The notes beneath the pieces were generated by a model. That model worked only from the letters and a program-made list of their open reading frames with translations, was not told the DNA's origin and made no database searches. Below, one piece after another: positions 1 to 8,130 of a DNA stretch of 64,000 bases; within the stretch, counting starts at the first letter, position 1; each line of letters opens with the position of its first letter. Both the position numbers and the translations under genes were made by a program. The DNA is from Bauldia sp963759235. GTDB taxonomy: Bacteria; Pseudomonadota; Alphaproteobacteria; Rhizobiales; Kaistiaceae. The stretch is taken from NCBI GenBank assembly GCA_963759235.1, contig CAVWYO010000003.1, positions 52,585-116,584 on the forward strand. The letters run 5' to 3'.

Positions 1-252
1 GCCACGGTCAGGCCGTTCATTGCCTCGATTGTTTTGTTCCTGCTTTGCTATCTCGGGCTGGCGATCTCGACCTTCCCTTATCTGGTGCCGCCCTCGCTGA
101 CGGTGTGGGACACCGCGGCGGTGCCCGACAGCCAAATATTCACCCTGATCGGCGTCCTGCTGATGCTGCCGATCATCCTCGGCTACACTGTGTTCGTCTA
201 TTGGACGTTCCTGCGCGGCGGCAAGGTCGTGGCGGGCGAGGGGTATCACTGA
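1..252 (+). CDS. cydB: Cytochrome bd-type quinol oxidase subunit II, C-terminal part (CydB/CioB)
   Basis: Only the last 83 codons are inside the window; the gene begins upstream. The fragment has two hydrophobic segments and the family-typical C-terminal stretch PYLVPPSLTVWDTAA followed by a final membrane helix (LPIILGYTVFVYWTF) and a short charged tail. CydB is the structural partner of the haem-bearing CydA in the high-affinity or cyanide-insensitive bd oxidase, which oxidises quinol in the cytoplasmic membrane. It ends 28 bases before cyoA, so two different terminal quinol oxidases lie side by side and may share a transcript. The family call is strong, but the canonical and cyanide-insensitive subtypes cannot be told apart from this piece. 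Confidence 0.88.
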   Translation, partial: ATVRPFIASIVLFLLCYLGLAISTFPYLVPPSLTVWDTAAVPDSQIFTLIGVLLMLPIILGYTVFVYWTFLRGGKVVAGEGYH

Positions 253-280
253 ACACCGGCTGGCAGGGAGCGGCGGGCTT

Positions 281-1204
281 GTGAACCGATCCATTCCACT
301 ACCGGGACAGCCTCGATCGTCCGGCCGCGACGGAAGGGCGGTCTCCCGCAAGCTGCTGGTTGCCGCCGCGGTGGCCGGCCTCGCCGTCCTGCTCAGCGGC
401 TGCGGCCTGCCCAATGCGCCGGTCGCCAACCCTCAGGGACCGATCGGCCTGGCGGAGCGCAACATCCTGTTCCGCGCCTTCGGCATCATGATGATCGTCG
501 TCATCCCGGTCTTCATCATGGCGGCCTGGTTCTCGTGGCGGTATCGCGCCACCAACGCCAAGGCGCGCTACGAGCCGAACTGGCTCTCCAACAAAGTCGA
601 TGCGGTCACCTGGATCCTGCCGGCGCTGATCGTCATCGCGGTGGCGGTCCATGTCTGGATCTTCACCCACGCGCTCGACCCCTACAAGCCGCTCGATCCG
701 CCGGCGAAGCCGCTGGAGGTGCAGGCGGTCGCAGAGGACTGGAAGTGGCTGTTCATCTATCCGGATCAGGGGATCGCCACGGTCAACGAGCTGGCCTTCC
801 CGAGCGGGACGCCGCTGACCCTGAGGATCACTTCCGACACGGTGATGAACTCGTTCTTCATTCCGGCGCTGGGCGGCCAGATCTACGCCATGGCCGGCAT
901 GCAGACGCAGCTCAACCTCGTTGCCAGCGAGCCCGGTGATTTCGTCGGCCGTAACACCCAGTACAGCGGCGCCGGCTTCGCCGACCAGCATTTCGAAGCG
1001 ATCGCGATGACGAGCGAGGACTTCGACGCCTGGGTGGCGAAGGTCAAGCAATCGGGGACGGCGCTCGACCCGGCTGCCTATGCCGAGCTCGCCAAGCGGA
1101 GCAGCAAGGTCCCGGTGACCTACTACTCCTCGGTGGAGCCGAACCTCTTCGACAAGATCATCGCGACCTACGACAGCAGCATGGCTGCCATGGCCGACAA
1201 GTAG
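281..1204 (+). CDS. cyoA: Cytochrome bo3 ubiquinol oxidase subunit II
   Basis: A 307-residue lipoprotein starting at GTG 281 with a purine-rich ribosome site (GGGAGCGG) about 10 bases upstream. The N-terminus carries a hydrophobic segment ending in the lipobox LLSGC (Cys about 41). Two membrane helices follow (about 63-85 and 104-124), then a periplasmic cupredoxin-like domain with the WKWLFIYPDQGIATVNELAFP block. That domain lacks the CuA ligand set, as expected for a quinol rather than cytochrome c oxidase. The block FADQHFEAIAMTSEDFDAW near residue 240 is typical of CyoA. It is the first gene of cyoABCD, with cyoB starting 26 bases downstream. Confidence 0.95.
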   Translation: MNRSIPLPGQPRSSGRDGRAVSRKLLVAAAVAGLAVLLSGCGLPNAPVANPQGPIGLAERNILFRAFGIMMIVVIPVFIMAAWFSWRYRATNAKARYEPNWLSNKVDAVTWILPALIVIAVAVHVWIFTHALDPYKPLDPPAKPLEVQAVAEDWKWLFIYPDQGIATVNELAFPSGTPLTLRITSDTVMNSFFIPALGGQIYAMAGMQTQLNLVASEPGDFVGRNTQYSGAGFADQHFEAIAMTSEDFDAWVAKVKQSGTALDPAAYAELAKRSSKVPVTYYSSVEPNLFDKIIATYDSSMAAMADK

Positions 1205-1230
1205 GCCGCCGCGTTCGGGAGAATTCGCCA

Positions 1231-3273
1231 ATGTTCGGAAGGCTCACCATCGACGCGTTGCCGCTCTATTCGGCGATCGCCGCCGGCGGCGCGCTGATCA
1301 CCGTCCTCGGCACGCTGGCGGTGATGGCGGTCATCACCTGGCTGAAGGCGTGGGGCTATCTGTGGCGGGAGTGGTTCACCAGCGTCGACCACAAGCGGAT
1401 CGGCATCATGTATGTGACGCTGGCGCTGATCATGCTCCTGCGCGGCTTCGTCGACGCGATCATGATGCGGACCCAGCAGGCGATTGCGCTCAATTCGGAC
1501 GGCTATCTGCCGCCCAGCCACTTCGACCAGATCTTCTCCTCGCACGGCACCATCATGATCTTCTTCATGGCGATGCCGTTCCTCACCGGGCTGGTCAACT
1601 TTATCGTGCCGCAGCAGATCGGCGCCCGCGACGTCGCTTTCCCCTACATGAACGCGATGAGCCTGTGGATGACGGCGGCCGGCGCGGCGCTGGTGATGGT
1701 GTCGCTGGTGATCGGCAAGTTCTCGACCGCCGGCTGGACGGCCTATCCACCCTATTCGGGCGCCGAGTTCAGCCCCGGGGTCGGCGTCGACTACTGGATC
1801 TGGGCGGTGCTGATCTCGGGCGTCGGCTCGACGCTGACCGGCATCAACTTCGTCGTCACCATCCTCAAGAAGCGCGCGCCGGGCATGTTCATGATGCGGA
1901 TGCCGCTGTTCACCTGGACGGCGTTCTGCACCTCGATCCTGATGGCCTTCGCCTTCCCGGCGATCACCGTGGTTGCCGTCCTCCTCGAGCTCGACCGCGT
2001 GGTCGGCATGCACTTCTTCACCAACGGGCACGGCGGCAACCTGATGATGTTCGCCAACCTCCTATGGATCTGGGGCCACCCGGAGGTCTACATCCTCATC
2101 CTGCCGGCCTTCGGCATCTATTCGAGCGTCGTCACCACCTTCGCCAGCAAGCGACTGTTCGGCTACACCTCGCTGGTCTGGGCGACGTGCGCGATCGCCA
2201 TTCTCTCCTTCACGGTCTGGCTGCACCACTTCTTCACCATGGGGTCGAGCGCCAACGTCAACTCGGCGTTCGGCATCGCCACGATGATCATCGCGGTGCC
2301 GACCGGGGTGAAGGTGTTCGACTGGCTGTTCACCATGTTCCGCGGCCGCATCCGCTTCCACGTGTCGATGATGTACCTGATCGCCTTCATCGTCACCTTC
2401 GTGATCGGCGGCGTCACCGGCGTGCTGCTCGCATTGCCGCCGGCCGACTATGTGATGCACAACTCGACCTTCCTGGTCGCGCATTTCCACAACATGCTGA
2501 TCCCCGGCGCGCTGTTCGGCTATTTCGCCGGGGTGAACCTGTGGTTCCCCAAGGCCTTCGGCTTCAAGCTCGACGACCGCTGGGGGCGGCGCTCGTTCTG
2601 GTGCTGGGTGATCGGCTTCTACCTCGCCTTCATGCCGCTCTACGTGCTCGGCTTCATGGGCATGCCGCGCCGCATGGAGCACTACGACACCGCCGCCTGG
2701 CAGCCTTACCTGGTCGTCGCCTTCGTCGGCGCCGTGTTCATCCTGTTCGGGCTGATCTTCCTGATCGTGCAGATCGCGGTCAGCGTGAAGAATCACGCGG
2801 CGCTCCGCGACTGGACCGGCGATCCCTGGCACGGGCGGACGCTCGAATGGCTGACCTCGTCGCCGCCGGCGCCCTACAACTTCGCGGTGATCCCCAAAGT
2901 GGAGAGCCTCGACGCCTTCCATGAGATGAAGGACCAGGGCATCGCCTATCAGCGGCCCGAGCGCTATGAGGACATTCGCATGCCGAAGAACAGCGCCTTC
3001 GGCATGATCGTCGGCGGGCTCGCCTTCGTCCTCGGCTTTGCCGCCATCTGGTACATGTGGTGGCTGGTGATCGCCTCGGCCGTCGCCATCGCAGTCACGG
3101 TCATCACCCGGGCGAGCAGCGACGACACCGAGTATGTGATGACCGCCGCCGAAGTCAAAGCGATCGAGGACCGCCGCTTCGCCGACATGGCCAAGGCGCC
3201 GCCGCCCGACCTTCGTCACGTGCCGGTCGGGGTGCCGGGCGCACCGGTGCCGGCGACGGGGGTGGTGTCGTGA
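1231..3273 (+). CDS. cyoB: Cytochrome bo3 ubiquinol oxidase subunit I
   Basis: A 680-residue haem-copper oxidase catalytic subunit with about 14-15 membrane helices. The low-spin haem ligand histidine is in FSSHGTIMIFF. The CuB/Tyr cross-link motif is WGHPEVYILILPAFG, the paired CuB histidines are in VWLHHFFTMG, and the high-spin haem ligands are in VAHFHNML. The long extra N- and C-terminal segments compared with aa3 oxidases match CyoB length. It reduces oxygen to water with electrons from ubiquinol and pumps protons. Its TGA stop overlaps the GTG start of cyoC by four bases, indicating coupled translation. Confidence 0.97.
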   Translation: MFGRLTIDALPLYSAIAAGGALITVLGTLAVMAVITWLKAWGYLWREWFTSVDHKRIGIMYVTLALIMLLRGFVDAIMMRTQQAIALNSDGYLPPSHFDQIFSSHGTIMIFFMAMPFLTGLVNFIVPQQIGARDVAFPYMNAMSLWMTAAGAALVMVSLVIGKFSTAGWTAYPPYSGAEFSPGVGVDYWIWAVLISGVGSTLTGINFVVTILKKRAPGMFMMRMPLFTWTAFCTSILMAFAFPAITVVAVLLELDRVVGMHFFTNGHGGNLMMFANLLWIWGHPEVYILILPAFGIYSSVVTTFASKRLFGYTSLVWATCAIAILSFTVWLHHFFTMGSSANVNSAFGIATMIIAVPTGVKVFDWLFTMFRGRIRFHVSMMYLIAFIVTFVIGGVTGVLLALPPADYVMHNSTFLVAHFHNMLIPGALFGYFAGVNLWFPKAFGFKLDDRWGRRSFWCWVIGFYLAFMPLYVLGFMGMPRRMEHYDTAAWQPYLVVAFVGAVFILFGLIFLIVQIAVSVKNHAALRDWTGDPWHGRTLEWLTSSPPAPYNFAVIPKVESLDAFHEMKDQGIAYQRPERYEDIRMPKNSAFGMIVGGLAFVLGFAAIWYMWWLVIASAVAIAVTVITRASSDDTEYVMTAAEVKAIEDRRFADMAKAPPPDLRHVPVGVPGAPVPATGVVS

Positions 3274-3881
3274 CCGACGCGGTCGCCCCATCGCCATCCG
3301 GCGCAGAAGCTGGGCTGTCGCCGGAACAAAAGGAAGAGAAGGCGTTCGGCTTCTGGGTCTACCTGATGACCGACGCGGTCATCTTCGCGCTGCTGTTCGC
3401 CACGTTCATCGTCTTGTCGCGCGGCACGGCGGGCGGGCCGACCGGCAAGGACCTGTTCAGTCTGCCGCATACCTTCGGCGAGACGATGCTGCTCCTGGTC
3501 TCGAGCACCACCTTCGGCTTCGCGACGCTCGCCATCATCGCCGGCAAGCGGGGAGCGGCGCTTCTATGGCTTGTCGTCACGGCGCTCCTCGGCCTCGGCT
3601 TCGTCGCCATGGAAATCCAGGAATTCAGCGGCATGATCGGGCTGGGTGCCGGTCCCGACCGCAGCGGCTTCCTTTCGGCGTTCTTCACCCTGGTCGGGAC
3701 GCATGGCGTCCACGTCAGCCTGGGTATCATTTCGATCCTGGTGATGATCGGCCAGCTCGTCTTCAAGGGCCTGACGGTGCCGGTGTCATCGCGGCTGTTG
3801 CGGCTCGCGCTGTTCTGGCACTTCCTCGATATCGTCTGGATCGGGATCTTCTCGATCGTCTACCTTCCGGGGGTTCTTTAG
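3270..3881 (+). CDS. cyoC: Cytochrome bo3 ubiquinol oxidase subunit III
   Basis: A 203-residue member of the haem-copper oxidase subunit III family with five predicted membrane helices. Family-typical pieces are EEKAFGFWVYLMTDAVIF near the N-terminus, GTHGVHVSLGI in the fourth segment and LFWHFLDIVWIGIFSIVYL at the end. The GTG start at 3270 overlaps the cyoB stop in a GTGA arrangement; the same frame stays open farther upstream inside cyoB, but that extension has no family similarity and was trimmed. The subunit stabilises the complex and carries no redox centre. cyoD begins on the next base after its stop. Confidence 0.95.
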   Translation: MTDAVAPSPSGAEAGLSPEQKEEKAFGFWVYLMTDAVIFALLFATFIVLSRGTAGGPTGKDLFSLPHTFGETMLLLVSSTTFGFATLAIIAGKRGAALLWLVVTALLGLGFVAMEIQEFSGMIGLGAGPDRSGFLSAFFTLVGTHGVHVSLGIISILVMIGQLVFKGLTVPVSSRLLRLALFWHFLDIVWIGIFSIVYLPGVL

Positions 3882-4202
3882 ATGCAGGATACGGCCGCCC
3901 CCAGCGAAACCCGCGATTTGAGATCGTATCTGACCGGCTTCGTCCTGGCGCTGGTGCTGACGGCAATTCCCTTCGGCCTGGTCTATTTCGACCTGCTCGC
4001 CGTCGGGCCGGCGGTCGCGGTCATCGCCGTTGCGGCGATCGTCCAGGTGGGAGTGCATCTGCGCTTCTTCCTCCACATCGACTTCAAGCGCACGCCGCGG
4101 GAGGATCTGCTGGCGCTTGTCTTCGCCGGCTTCCTGATCTTCATCATGGTCGGCGGCAGCCTGTGGATCATGATCGACCTCTACTATCGGATGATGATCT
4201 GA
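3882..4202 (+). CDS. cyoD: Cytochrome bo3 ubiquinol oxidase subunit IV
   Basis: A 106-residue small membrane protein with three hydrophobic helices and the family signature VGVHLRFFLHIDFKRTPRED between helices two and three. It is the assembly/stability subunit of the bo3 oxidase. The ATG abuts the cyoC stop with no gap, so the two are cotranslated. It closes the cyo operon; downstream is about 200 bases of noncoding, hairpin-rich sequence before an unrelated gene on the same strand. Confidence 0.93.
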   Translation: MQDTAAPSETRDLRSYLTGFVLALVLTAIPFGLVYFDLLAVGPAVAVIAVAAIVQVGVHLRFFLHIDFKRTPREDLLALVFAGFLIFIMVGGSLWIMIDLYYRMMI

Positions 4203-4330
4203 CCGCATCCCTCTCCCCTTGTGGGAGCGTTGCCGAATGCGGCTGATCGGCGTTGCGTCCCCCGATAAGTCGGGCGCAAGCTCTTCGAGGCTAGGGCTCC
4301 GCTCAGGATGAGGCAGGTTACCCCCTCACC

Positions 4331-4369
4331 CGGTTTGTCTAAGCTCTCTTCCCTCGCTAAGACAAACCG
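4331..4369. repeat. Imperfect palindrome in a repetitive-looking intergenic element
   Basis: CGGTTTGTCTAAGC (4331-4344) is mirrored by GCTAAGACAAACCG (4356-4369) with one mismatch and an 11-base loop. The surrounding 4203-4410 also contains C-rich and G-rich runs that can pair (for example CCCCT near 4370 with AGGGG near 4380). Such compact palindromic units often recur between genes in Hyphomicrobiales genomes. Only one copy is visible here, so the repeat nature is inference. Confidence 0.4.
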
Positions 4370-4418
4370 CCCCTCCCAGAAGGGGAGAGGGAATCAACCA
4401 TCCGTTCCTGTCGCCTTC

Positions 4419-5132
4419 ATGTACATCGACATCTCCGAAATTGCGTCCGACTTCCCGGATTTCCGGGTCGCCGCGGTGATTGCCGAGGGGCTGGAGATCG
4501 GCTCCGAACGCCCGGCGGAGCTGGAGGCGATCATCGCCGAGCGCGAGGCGGCGGCGAGGAAGAAATGGGCGGGGAAGGAGCTCGCCGACATTCCCGGCAT
4601 CGCGGCGTGGCGGCGGGCCTATCGCGAATTCGGCATCAAGCGGACGAGCTATCGCTCGTCGGTGGAGCGGCTGGTCAAGAACGTGCTCGCCGGCCGCGGC
4701 CTGCCGCGCATCAACCCCTTCGTCGATGCCTACAACGCGGTGTCGCTCGCCCACGTCATGCCGCTCGGCGCCGACGATCTCGCCAGGGTCACCGGCGACC
4801 TCGCCTTCCGCTACAGCCGCCCCGGCGACGAGTTCCTCGACATGGCCTCGGGCGGCACCAACGACGCGCCGCAGCCCGATCCGCCCAAGGAGGGCGAGGT
4901 GGTCTATGCCGACGAGGAGAAGATCCTCTGCCGCCGGTGGAACTGGCGGCAGGACCTGCGCTCGCTGGTGACGGCGCTGACCGAACGGGCGGTGCTCACC
5001 GTCCAGTGCAACGGCGAGGGCGACCTCGACGCGGCCGCCGCCGATCTCACCGACCTGATCGCCCGCTTCGCCGGCGGCACCACCAAGGTCACCGTCGTCG
5101 ACCGCATCCGATCCTTCGCCAGCCTCGGGTGA
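4419..5132 (+). CDS. B3/B4 (tRNA-binding-like) domain protein
   Basis: A 237-residue protein resembling the stand-alone B3/B4 domain, homologous to the editing-site region of phenylalanyl-tRNA synthetase beta. Recognisable blocks are WRRAYREFGIKRTSYRSS, LPRINPFVDAYNAVSLAHV and a C-terminal section with LCRRWNWRQDLRSLV and a hydrophobic beta-rich end. The family is cytoplasmic and may edit or bind mischarged tRNA or amino acids, but its role is not well defined. The start at 4419 is preferred; a longer reading from 4308 would translate a low-complexity, hairpin-rich intergenic region. Its end overlaps the extended reading frame of the convergent SRPBCC gene by 44 bases, an overlap caused by that gene's frameshift. 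Confidence 0.82.
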   Translation: MYIDISEIASDFPDFRVAAVIAEGLEIGSERPAELEAIIAEREAAARKKWAGKELADIPGIAAWRRAYREFGIKRTSYRSSVERLVKNVLAGRGLPRINPFVDAYNAVSLAHVMPLGADDLARVTGDLAFRYSRPGDEFLDMASGGTNDAPQPDPPKEGEVVYADEEKILCRRWNWRQDLRSLVTALTERAVLTVQCNGEGDLDAAAADLTDLIARFAGGTTKVTVVDRIRSFASLG

Positions 5133-5628
5133 GGGGGAGCCTCAGGCGAACAGCTGCTCCAGGCAGTCGAAGCTCGAATTCCCAGCCCTTGCGGTGATTG
5201 TCGCGCTGCTCGACGTTCTCGAACACGCTCTGCACCAGCCGCAGCCGGGTTCCGTCGGGCGCCGGCGCGAAGGTGAGCTCGATGACGGTCTCGTGGCTGC
5301 GGCCGCCGTCGGCCCGGTCCCACGCCCAGGTCATCACCAGTCGCGTCGGCGGCGCGATCTCGCGGTAGACGCCGGAGACGGTGTGGCGCTCGCCCTTTTG
5401 GTTGACCATGACGGTGCGCCAGGCACCGCCCTCGCGGACGTCCATGGCGTGCTCGGGCGTCTCGAACCCCTCCGGCCCCCACCATTTGACCAGAATTTCG
5501 GGATCGGTCCACGCCCTGAACACCCGCTCGGGCGGTGCCTTGAAAACCCGCTCGACGATAAGCGTGCGATCGGCCGTCGATCCCTGGCGGACGGCAGAGG
5601 CGCTGTCGACATTGCTCGTATCACTCAT
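5089..5628 (-). CDS. SRPBCC (AHSA1-like) domain protein with a probable C-terminal frameshift
   Basis: The 179-residue open frame has the START/Bet-v1-like fold signature of the AHSA1 family: FKAPPERVFRAWTDPEILVKWW, a central EGGAWRTVMVNQKGE block, TWAWDRAD and NHRKGW near the end. The family normally ends in a helix like GWNSSFDCLEQLFA. Here an extra C on the + strand within 5181-5183 (G on the coding strand) shifts the frame, so the protein reads on into nonsense to 5089. Removing one base restores that helix and a stop at 5142-5144. The start at 5628 overlaps the upstream ArsR gene by eight bases, so the pair is one operon. The function is probably ligand binding; the substrate is unknown. 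Confidence 0.8.
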   Translation of the reverse strand: MSDTSNVDSASAVRQGSTADRTLIVERVFKAPPERVFRAWTDPEILVKWWGPEGFETPEHAMDVREGGAWRTVMVNQKGERHTVSGVYREIAPPTRLVMTWAWDRADGGRSHETVIELTFAPAPDGTRLRLVQSVFENVEQRDNHRKGWEFELRLPGAAVRLRLPLTRGWRRIGCGRRR

Positions 5629-5959
5629 TTCCGGTCTCCTCTTCTCCAGGTTCGGCAAGCAGCCTCTCGAGGCGGTCGAAGGACGCATCCCAGAAGGCGC
5701 GGTATTTCTCCATCCAGTCGTCGATGACGCGGATCGCCTCCGGCCGGATGCGGCAGACGCGCCACTGCCGGTCGATGCGTCGTTCGATCAGGCCGGCATC
5801 CTCCAAGACGCGCAGATGCTTGGAGATCGCCGGCTTGCTGATCGCGAACGGCGCCGCGATCTCGCCGGCGGAGCGCTCGCCTTCCTTGAGCAGGCGCTCG
5901 ACGATGGCGAGACGGGTCGGATCGGCGAGGGCGCCGAACACATCGGTGACTGCGGGCAT
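5621..5959 (-). CDS. ArsR-family winged-helix repressor
   Basis: A 112-residue regulator that is essentially one winged-helix domain: FGALADPTRLAIVERLL (helices 1-2), GEIAAPFAISKPAISKHLRVLEDAGLI (recognition helix) and a wing with RRIDRQWRVCRI. No cysteine metal-binding motif is present in helix 3, so metal sensing is unlikely. Such ArsR proteins are commonly coupled with an AHSA1 gene, exactly as here, where the downstream SRPBCC gene overlaps by eight bases. The A+T-rich palindrome at 5974-5993, just upstream, is the likely autoregulatory operator. Confidence 0.9.
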   Translation of the reverse strand: MPAVTDVFGALADPTRLAIVERLLKEGERSAGEIAAPFAISKPAISKHLRVLEDAGLIERRIDRQWRVCRIRPEAIRVIDDWMEKYRAFWDASFDRLERLLAEPGEEETGNE

Positions 5960-5973
5960 GCGAAGGCTCCGTA

Positions 5974-5993
5974 ATTTAACTTATTGGTTAAAT
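5974..5993. promoter_or_regulatory. Probable operator of the ArsR-SRPBCC operon
   Basis: A perfect inverted repeat ATTTAAC-N6-GTTAAAT lies 15 bases upstream of the ArsR start codon in otherwise GC-rich DNA. It would overlap the core promoter reading leftward. The symmetry and position fit a dimeric winged-helix repressor site. That the ArsR protein binds it is inference. Confidence 0.6.
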
Positions 5994-6122
5994 GATCACC
6001 CGACGAATGTCAAGCCGACCTTGGCGGGATCGATTGGTCGGCCGTGGCTGGTGTCGCCAGCATAGCGCCCATGCCCAGGCAAACGAGCAACGGCCGAAAT
6101 GATGACACTGGCTTTTCATGGG

Positions 6123-6140
6123 ATATAAAGATATGTATAT
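6123..6140. promoter_or_regulatory. A+T-rich pseudopalindrome before the metF operon (candidate SahR site)
   Basis: ATATAAAGATATGTATAT is an 18-base pseudopalindrome (14 of 18 positions symmetric) about 30 bases upstream of the ArsR-methyltransferase start. The known alphaproteobacterial SahR regulon uses an A+T-rich palindrome of similar look before methionine genes. The match is by general form only, not by a computed motif score. Confidence 0.5.
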
Positions 6141-6169
6141 GTTCGGTGAAGACCGACGGCAGGGCGAAA

Positions 6170-7162
6170 ATGCAGGCAACCGTTTCAGTCGATGCGCTTC
6201 TGACGGCTCTGAGGGCCGCGGGGGAGGGTACGCGCCTTCGGATCCTGGCGCTCCTCCATCAGGCGGAACTGTCGGTCAAGGATCTGACGGCGATCCTCGG
6301 TCAATCGCAGCCGCGCATCTCGCGCCATCTCAAGCTCCTCGCCGATGCCGGGCTGATCGACCGCTATCCTGAAGGGGCGTGGGTCTTCTACCGGCTCACC
6401 GAAGCGGATCCTGGCCGGCGCCTCGCCGAGGAGCTCCTGTCGGCCGCCGATTCGGACGACGCGGTGCTGGCGCGCGACCGGGAGCGGTTGGGGCAGATCA
6501 AGGAAGAGCATGCCGAGGCGGCACGGCGCTACTTCGCGGCGAATGCCGATGCATGGGACACGATCCGCGCGCTCCATGTCGCGGAGGACGCCGTCGAGGC
6601 GGCGGTGCGTGATGCGATCGGCGAGCGGCAATTCGACAGCCTGCTCGACCTCGGCACCGGGACGGGGCGGATGCTGGAACTTCTCCACCCGCTCTACAGC
6701 CGGGCGGTCGGCATCGACGCCTCGCCGAGCATGCTGGCCGTAGCCCGCGCCAATCTCGACCGCGCCGGCATCGCCAATGTGCAGGTCCGACTCGGCGACA
6801 TCTACAATCTGCCGCTCGGACGCGACTCCTTCGACGTGGTGACCGTCCATCAGGTCCTCCATTTCCTCGACGATCCGGAGCGGGCGCTCGCCGAGGCGGC
6901 GCGGGTGCTCCGGCCCGGCGGCCGGCTGCTCATCGTCGACTTCGCGCCGCATAAGCTCGAGTTCCTGCGCGAGGACTATGCCCATCGCCGGCTCGGCTTT
7001 GCCCGTGACCAGGTTGCCCAATGGATCGGCGCCCCCGGGCTGGCGCTCGACAGGGTCGTCGATCTGCCGGGCAGCGATGCCGACCAGCTCAAGGTGACGC
7101 TGTGGCTCGCCCACGATCAGCGGATCGCGATCGCCGCGAACCGAAAGCGGGAGGTGGCGTGA
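6170..7162 (+). CDS. SahR-like regulator: ArsR winged helix fused to a SAM-dependent methyltransferase domain
   Basis: A 330-residue two-domain protein. Residues about 5-90 are an ArsR winged helix (GEGTRLRILALLHQAELSV, LGQSQPRISRHLKLLADAGLI, GAWVFYRL). Residues about 130-300 are a Rossmann methyltransferase with motif I DLGTGTGRMLELL, GIDASPSMLAVAR, DSFDVVTVHQVLHFL and VLRPGGRLLIVDF. This architecture directly before metF matches the SahR group, which senses S-adenosylhomocysteine and controls methionine-cycle genes in Alphaproteobacteria. The ATG at 6170 was chosen over an upstream start because the extension is not domain-like and would cross the operator. The stop overlaps the metF start (TGATG). 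Whether the methyltransferase domain is catalytic or only a ligand sensor cannot be judged here. Confidence 0.88.
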   Translation: MQATVSVDALLTALRAAGEGTRLRILALLHQAELSVKDLTAILGQSQPRISRHLKLLADAGLIDRYPEGAWVFYRLTEADPGRRLAEELLSAADSDDAVLARDRERLGQIKEEHAEAARRYFAANADAWDTIRALHVAEDAVEAAVRDAIGERQFDSLLDLGTGTGRMLELLHPLYSRAVGIDASPSMLAVARANLDRAGIANVQVRLGDIYNLPLGRDSFDVVTVHQVLHFLDDPERALAEAARVLRPGGRLLIVDFAPHKLEFLREDYAHRRLGFARDQVAQWIGAPGLALDRVVDLPGSDADQLKVTLWLAHDQRIAIAANRKREVA

Positions 7163-8085
7163 TGGGGGAGGGAGGCAAGCGCGCAAGCCGGCTGCTCGGC
7201 GCCGGTTCCGATTTGAGCGTCTCCTTCGAGTTCTTTCCGCCGAAGACGGAAGCGATGGAGGAGAAGCTCTGGCAGTCGATCGAACGGCTGGCGCCGCTGG
7301 CGCCGAGCTTCGTCTCGGTGACCTACGGGGCGGGCGGCTCGACCCGCGAGCGGACCCATGCGACGGTCGCCCGCATTCTCAAGGAGACCCGGCTCCAGCC
7401 GGCCGCTCATCTCACCTGCGTGGCGGCGACGCGCGACGAAGTCGACGCGGTCGTGCGCGACTACGCGCGAGCCGGCGTCCGCCACATCGTGGCGCTCCGC
7501 GGCGATCCGGCGGGCGGGGTCGGCACCGCCTACGAGCCGCATCCCGGCGGCTACGCCAACGGCGCCGAACTCGCTGCCGGCATCCGCCGGATCAGCGGCG
7601 ATTTCGAAATTTCGGTGGCGGCCTATCCGGAAAAGCATCCCGAGAGCCCGAGCATCGCGGCGGACATCGACATGCTGAAGCGCAAGGTCGACGCCGGCGC
7701 CGGCCGGGCGATCACCCAGTTCTTCTTCGACAACGACCTCTACGAGGCCTATGTCGAGCGCGTCCGCGCGGCCGGCGTCGACATCCCGATCGTGCCGGGC
7801 ATCGTGCCGGTCCACAATTTCGCCCAGGTGGCGCGCTTCGCCGCCGGCTGCGGCGCCTCGGTGCCGGCCTGGCTCGCCCAGCGCTTCGAGGGGCTGGACG
7901 AGGACCCGGCGACCCGTCAGCTTGTCGCCGCGGCGGTCGCCGCCGAGCAGGTTCTCGACCTCGTCGACCGCGGCGTCACCGATTTTCATTTCTACACGAT
8001 GAACCGGGCCGACCTGGTCTATGCCATCTGTCACCTCCTCGGCATGCGGCCGGCGAAGCCGGCACCGGCGGAGGCGGCGGCATGA
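7162..8085 (+). CDS. metF: Methylenetetrahydrofolate reductase
   Basis: A 307-residue flavin-dependent TIM-barrel enzyme that reduces 5,10-methylene-THF to 5-methyl-THF for methionine synthase. Motifs seen are VSFEFFPPKTEAMEEKLW, SVTYGAGGSTRERT, HLTCVAATRDEV, VALRGDP, the ITQFFFDNDLYEAYV block and the C-terminal DFHFYTMNRADLVYAICHLLG. Length is normal for the bacterial enzyme. The ATG shares its A with the TGA of the upstream regulator, so translation is coupled. metH lies downstream but is separated from it by a TA pair, a coiled-coil gene and a VOC gene. Confidence 0.95.
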   Translation: MGEGGKRASRLLGAGSDLSVSFEFFPPKTEAMEEKLWQSIERLAPLAPSFVSVTYGAGGSTRERTHATVARILKETRLQPAAHLTCVAATRDEVDAVVRDYARAGVRHIVALRGDPAGGVGTAYEPHPGGYANGAELAAGIRRISGDFEISVAAYPEKHPESPSIAADIDMLKRKVDAGAGRAITQFFFDNDLYEAYVERVRAAGVDIPIVPGIVPVHNFAQVARFAAGCGASVPAWLAQRFEGLDEDPATRQLVAAAVAAEQVLDLVDRGVTDFHFYTMNRADLVYAICHLLGMRPAKPAPAEAAA

Positions 8086-8130
8086 TGAGGCATGAAAAAC
8101 AAGCAATTATGGGCGGAATGACCTATATTC

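Noticed and set aside
5960..6169. A possible SAM or SAH riboswitch before the metF operon.
   Set aside because: No conserved riboswitch core was seen; the palindromic A+T-rich site and adjacent ArsR-type regulator explain control better.
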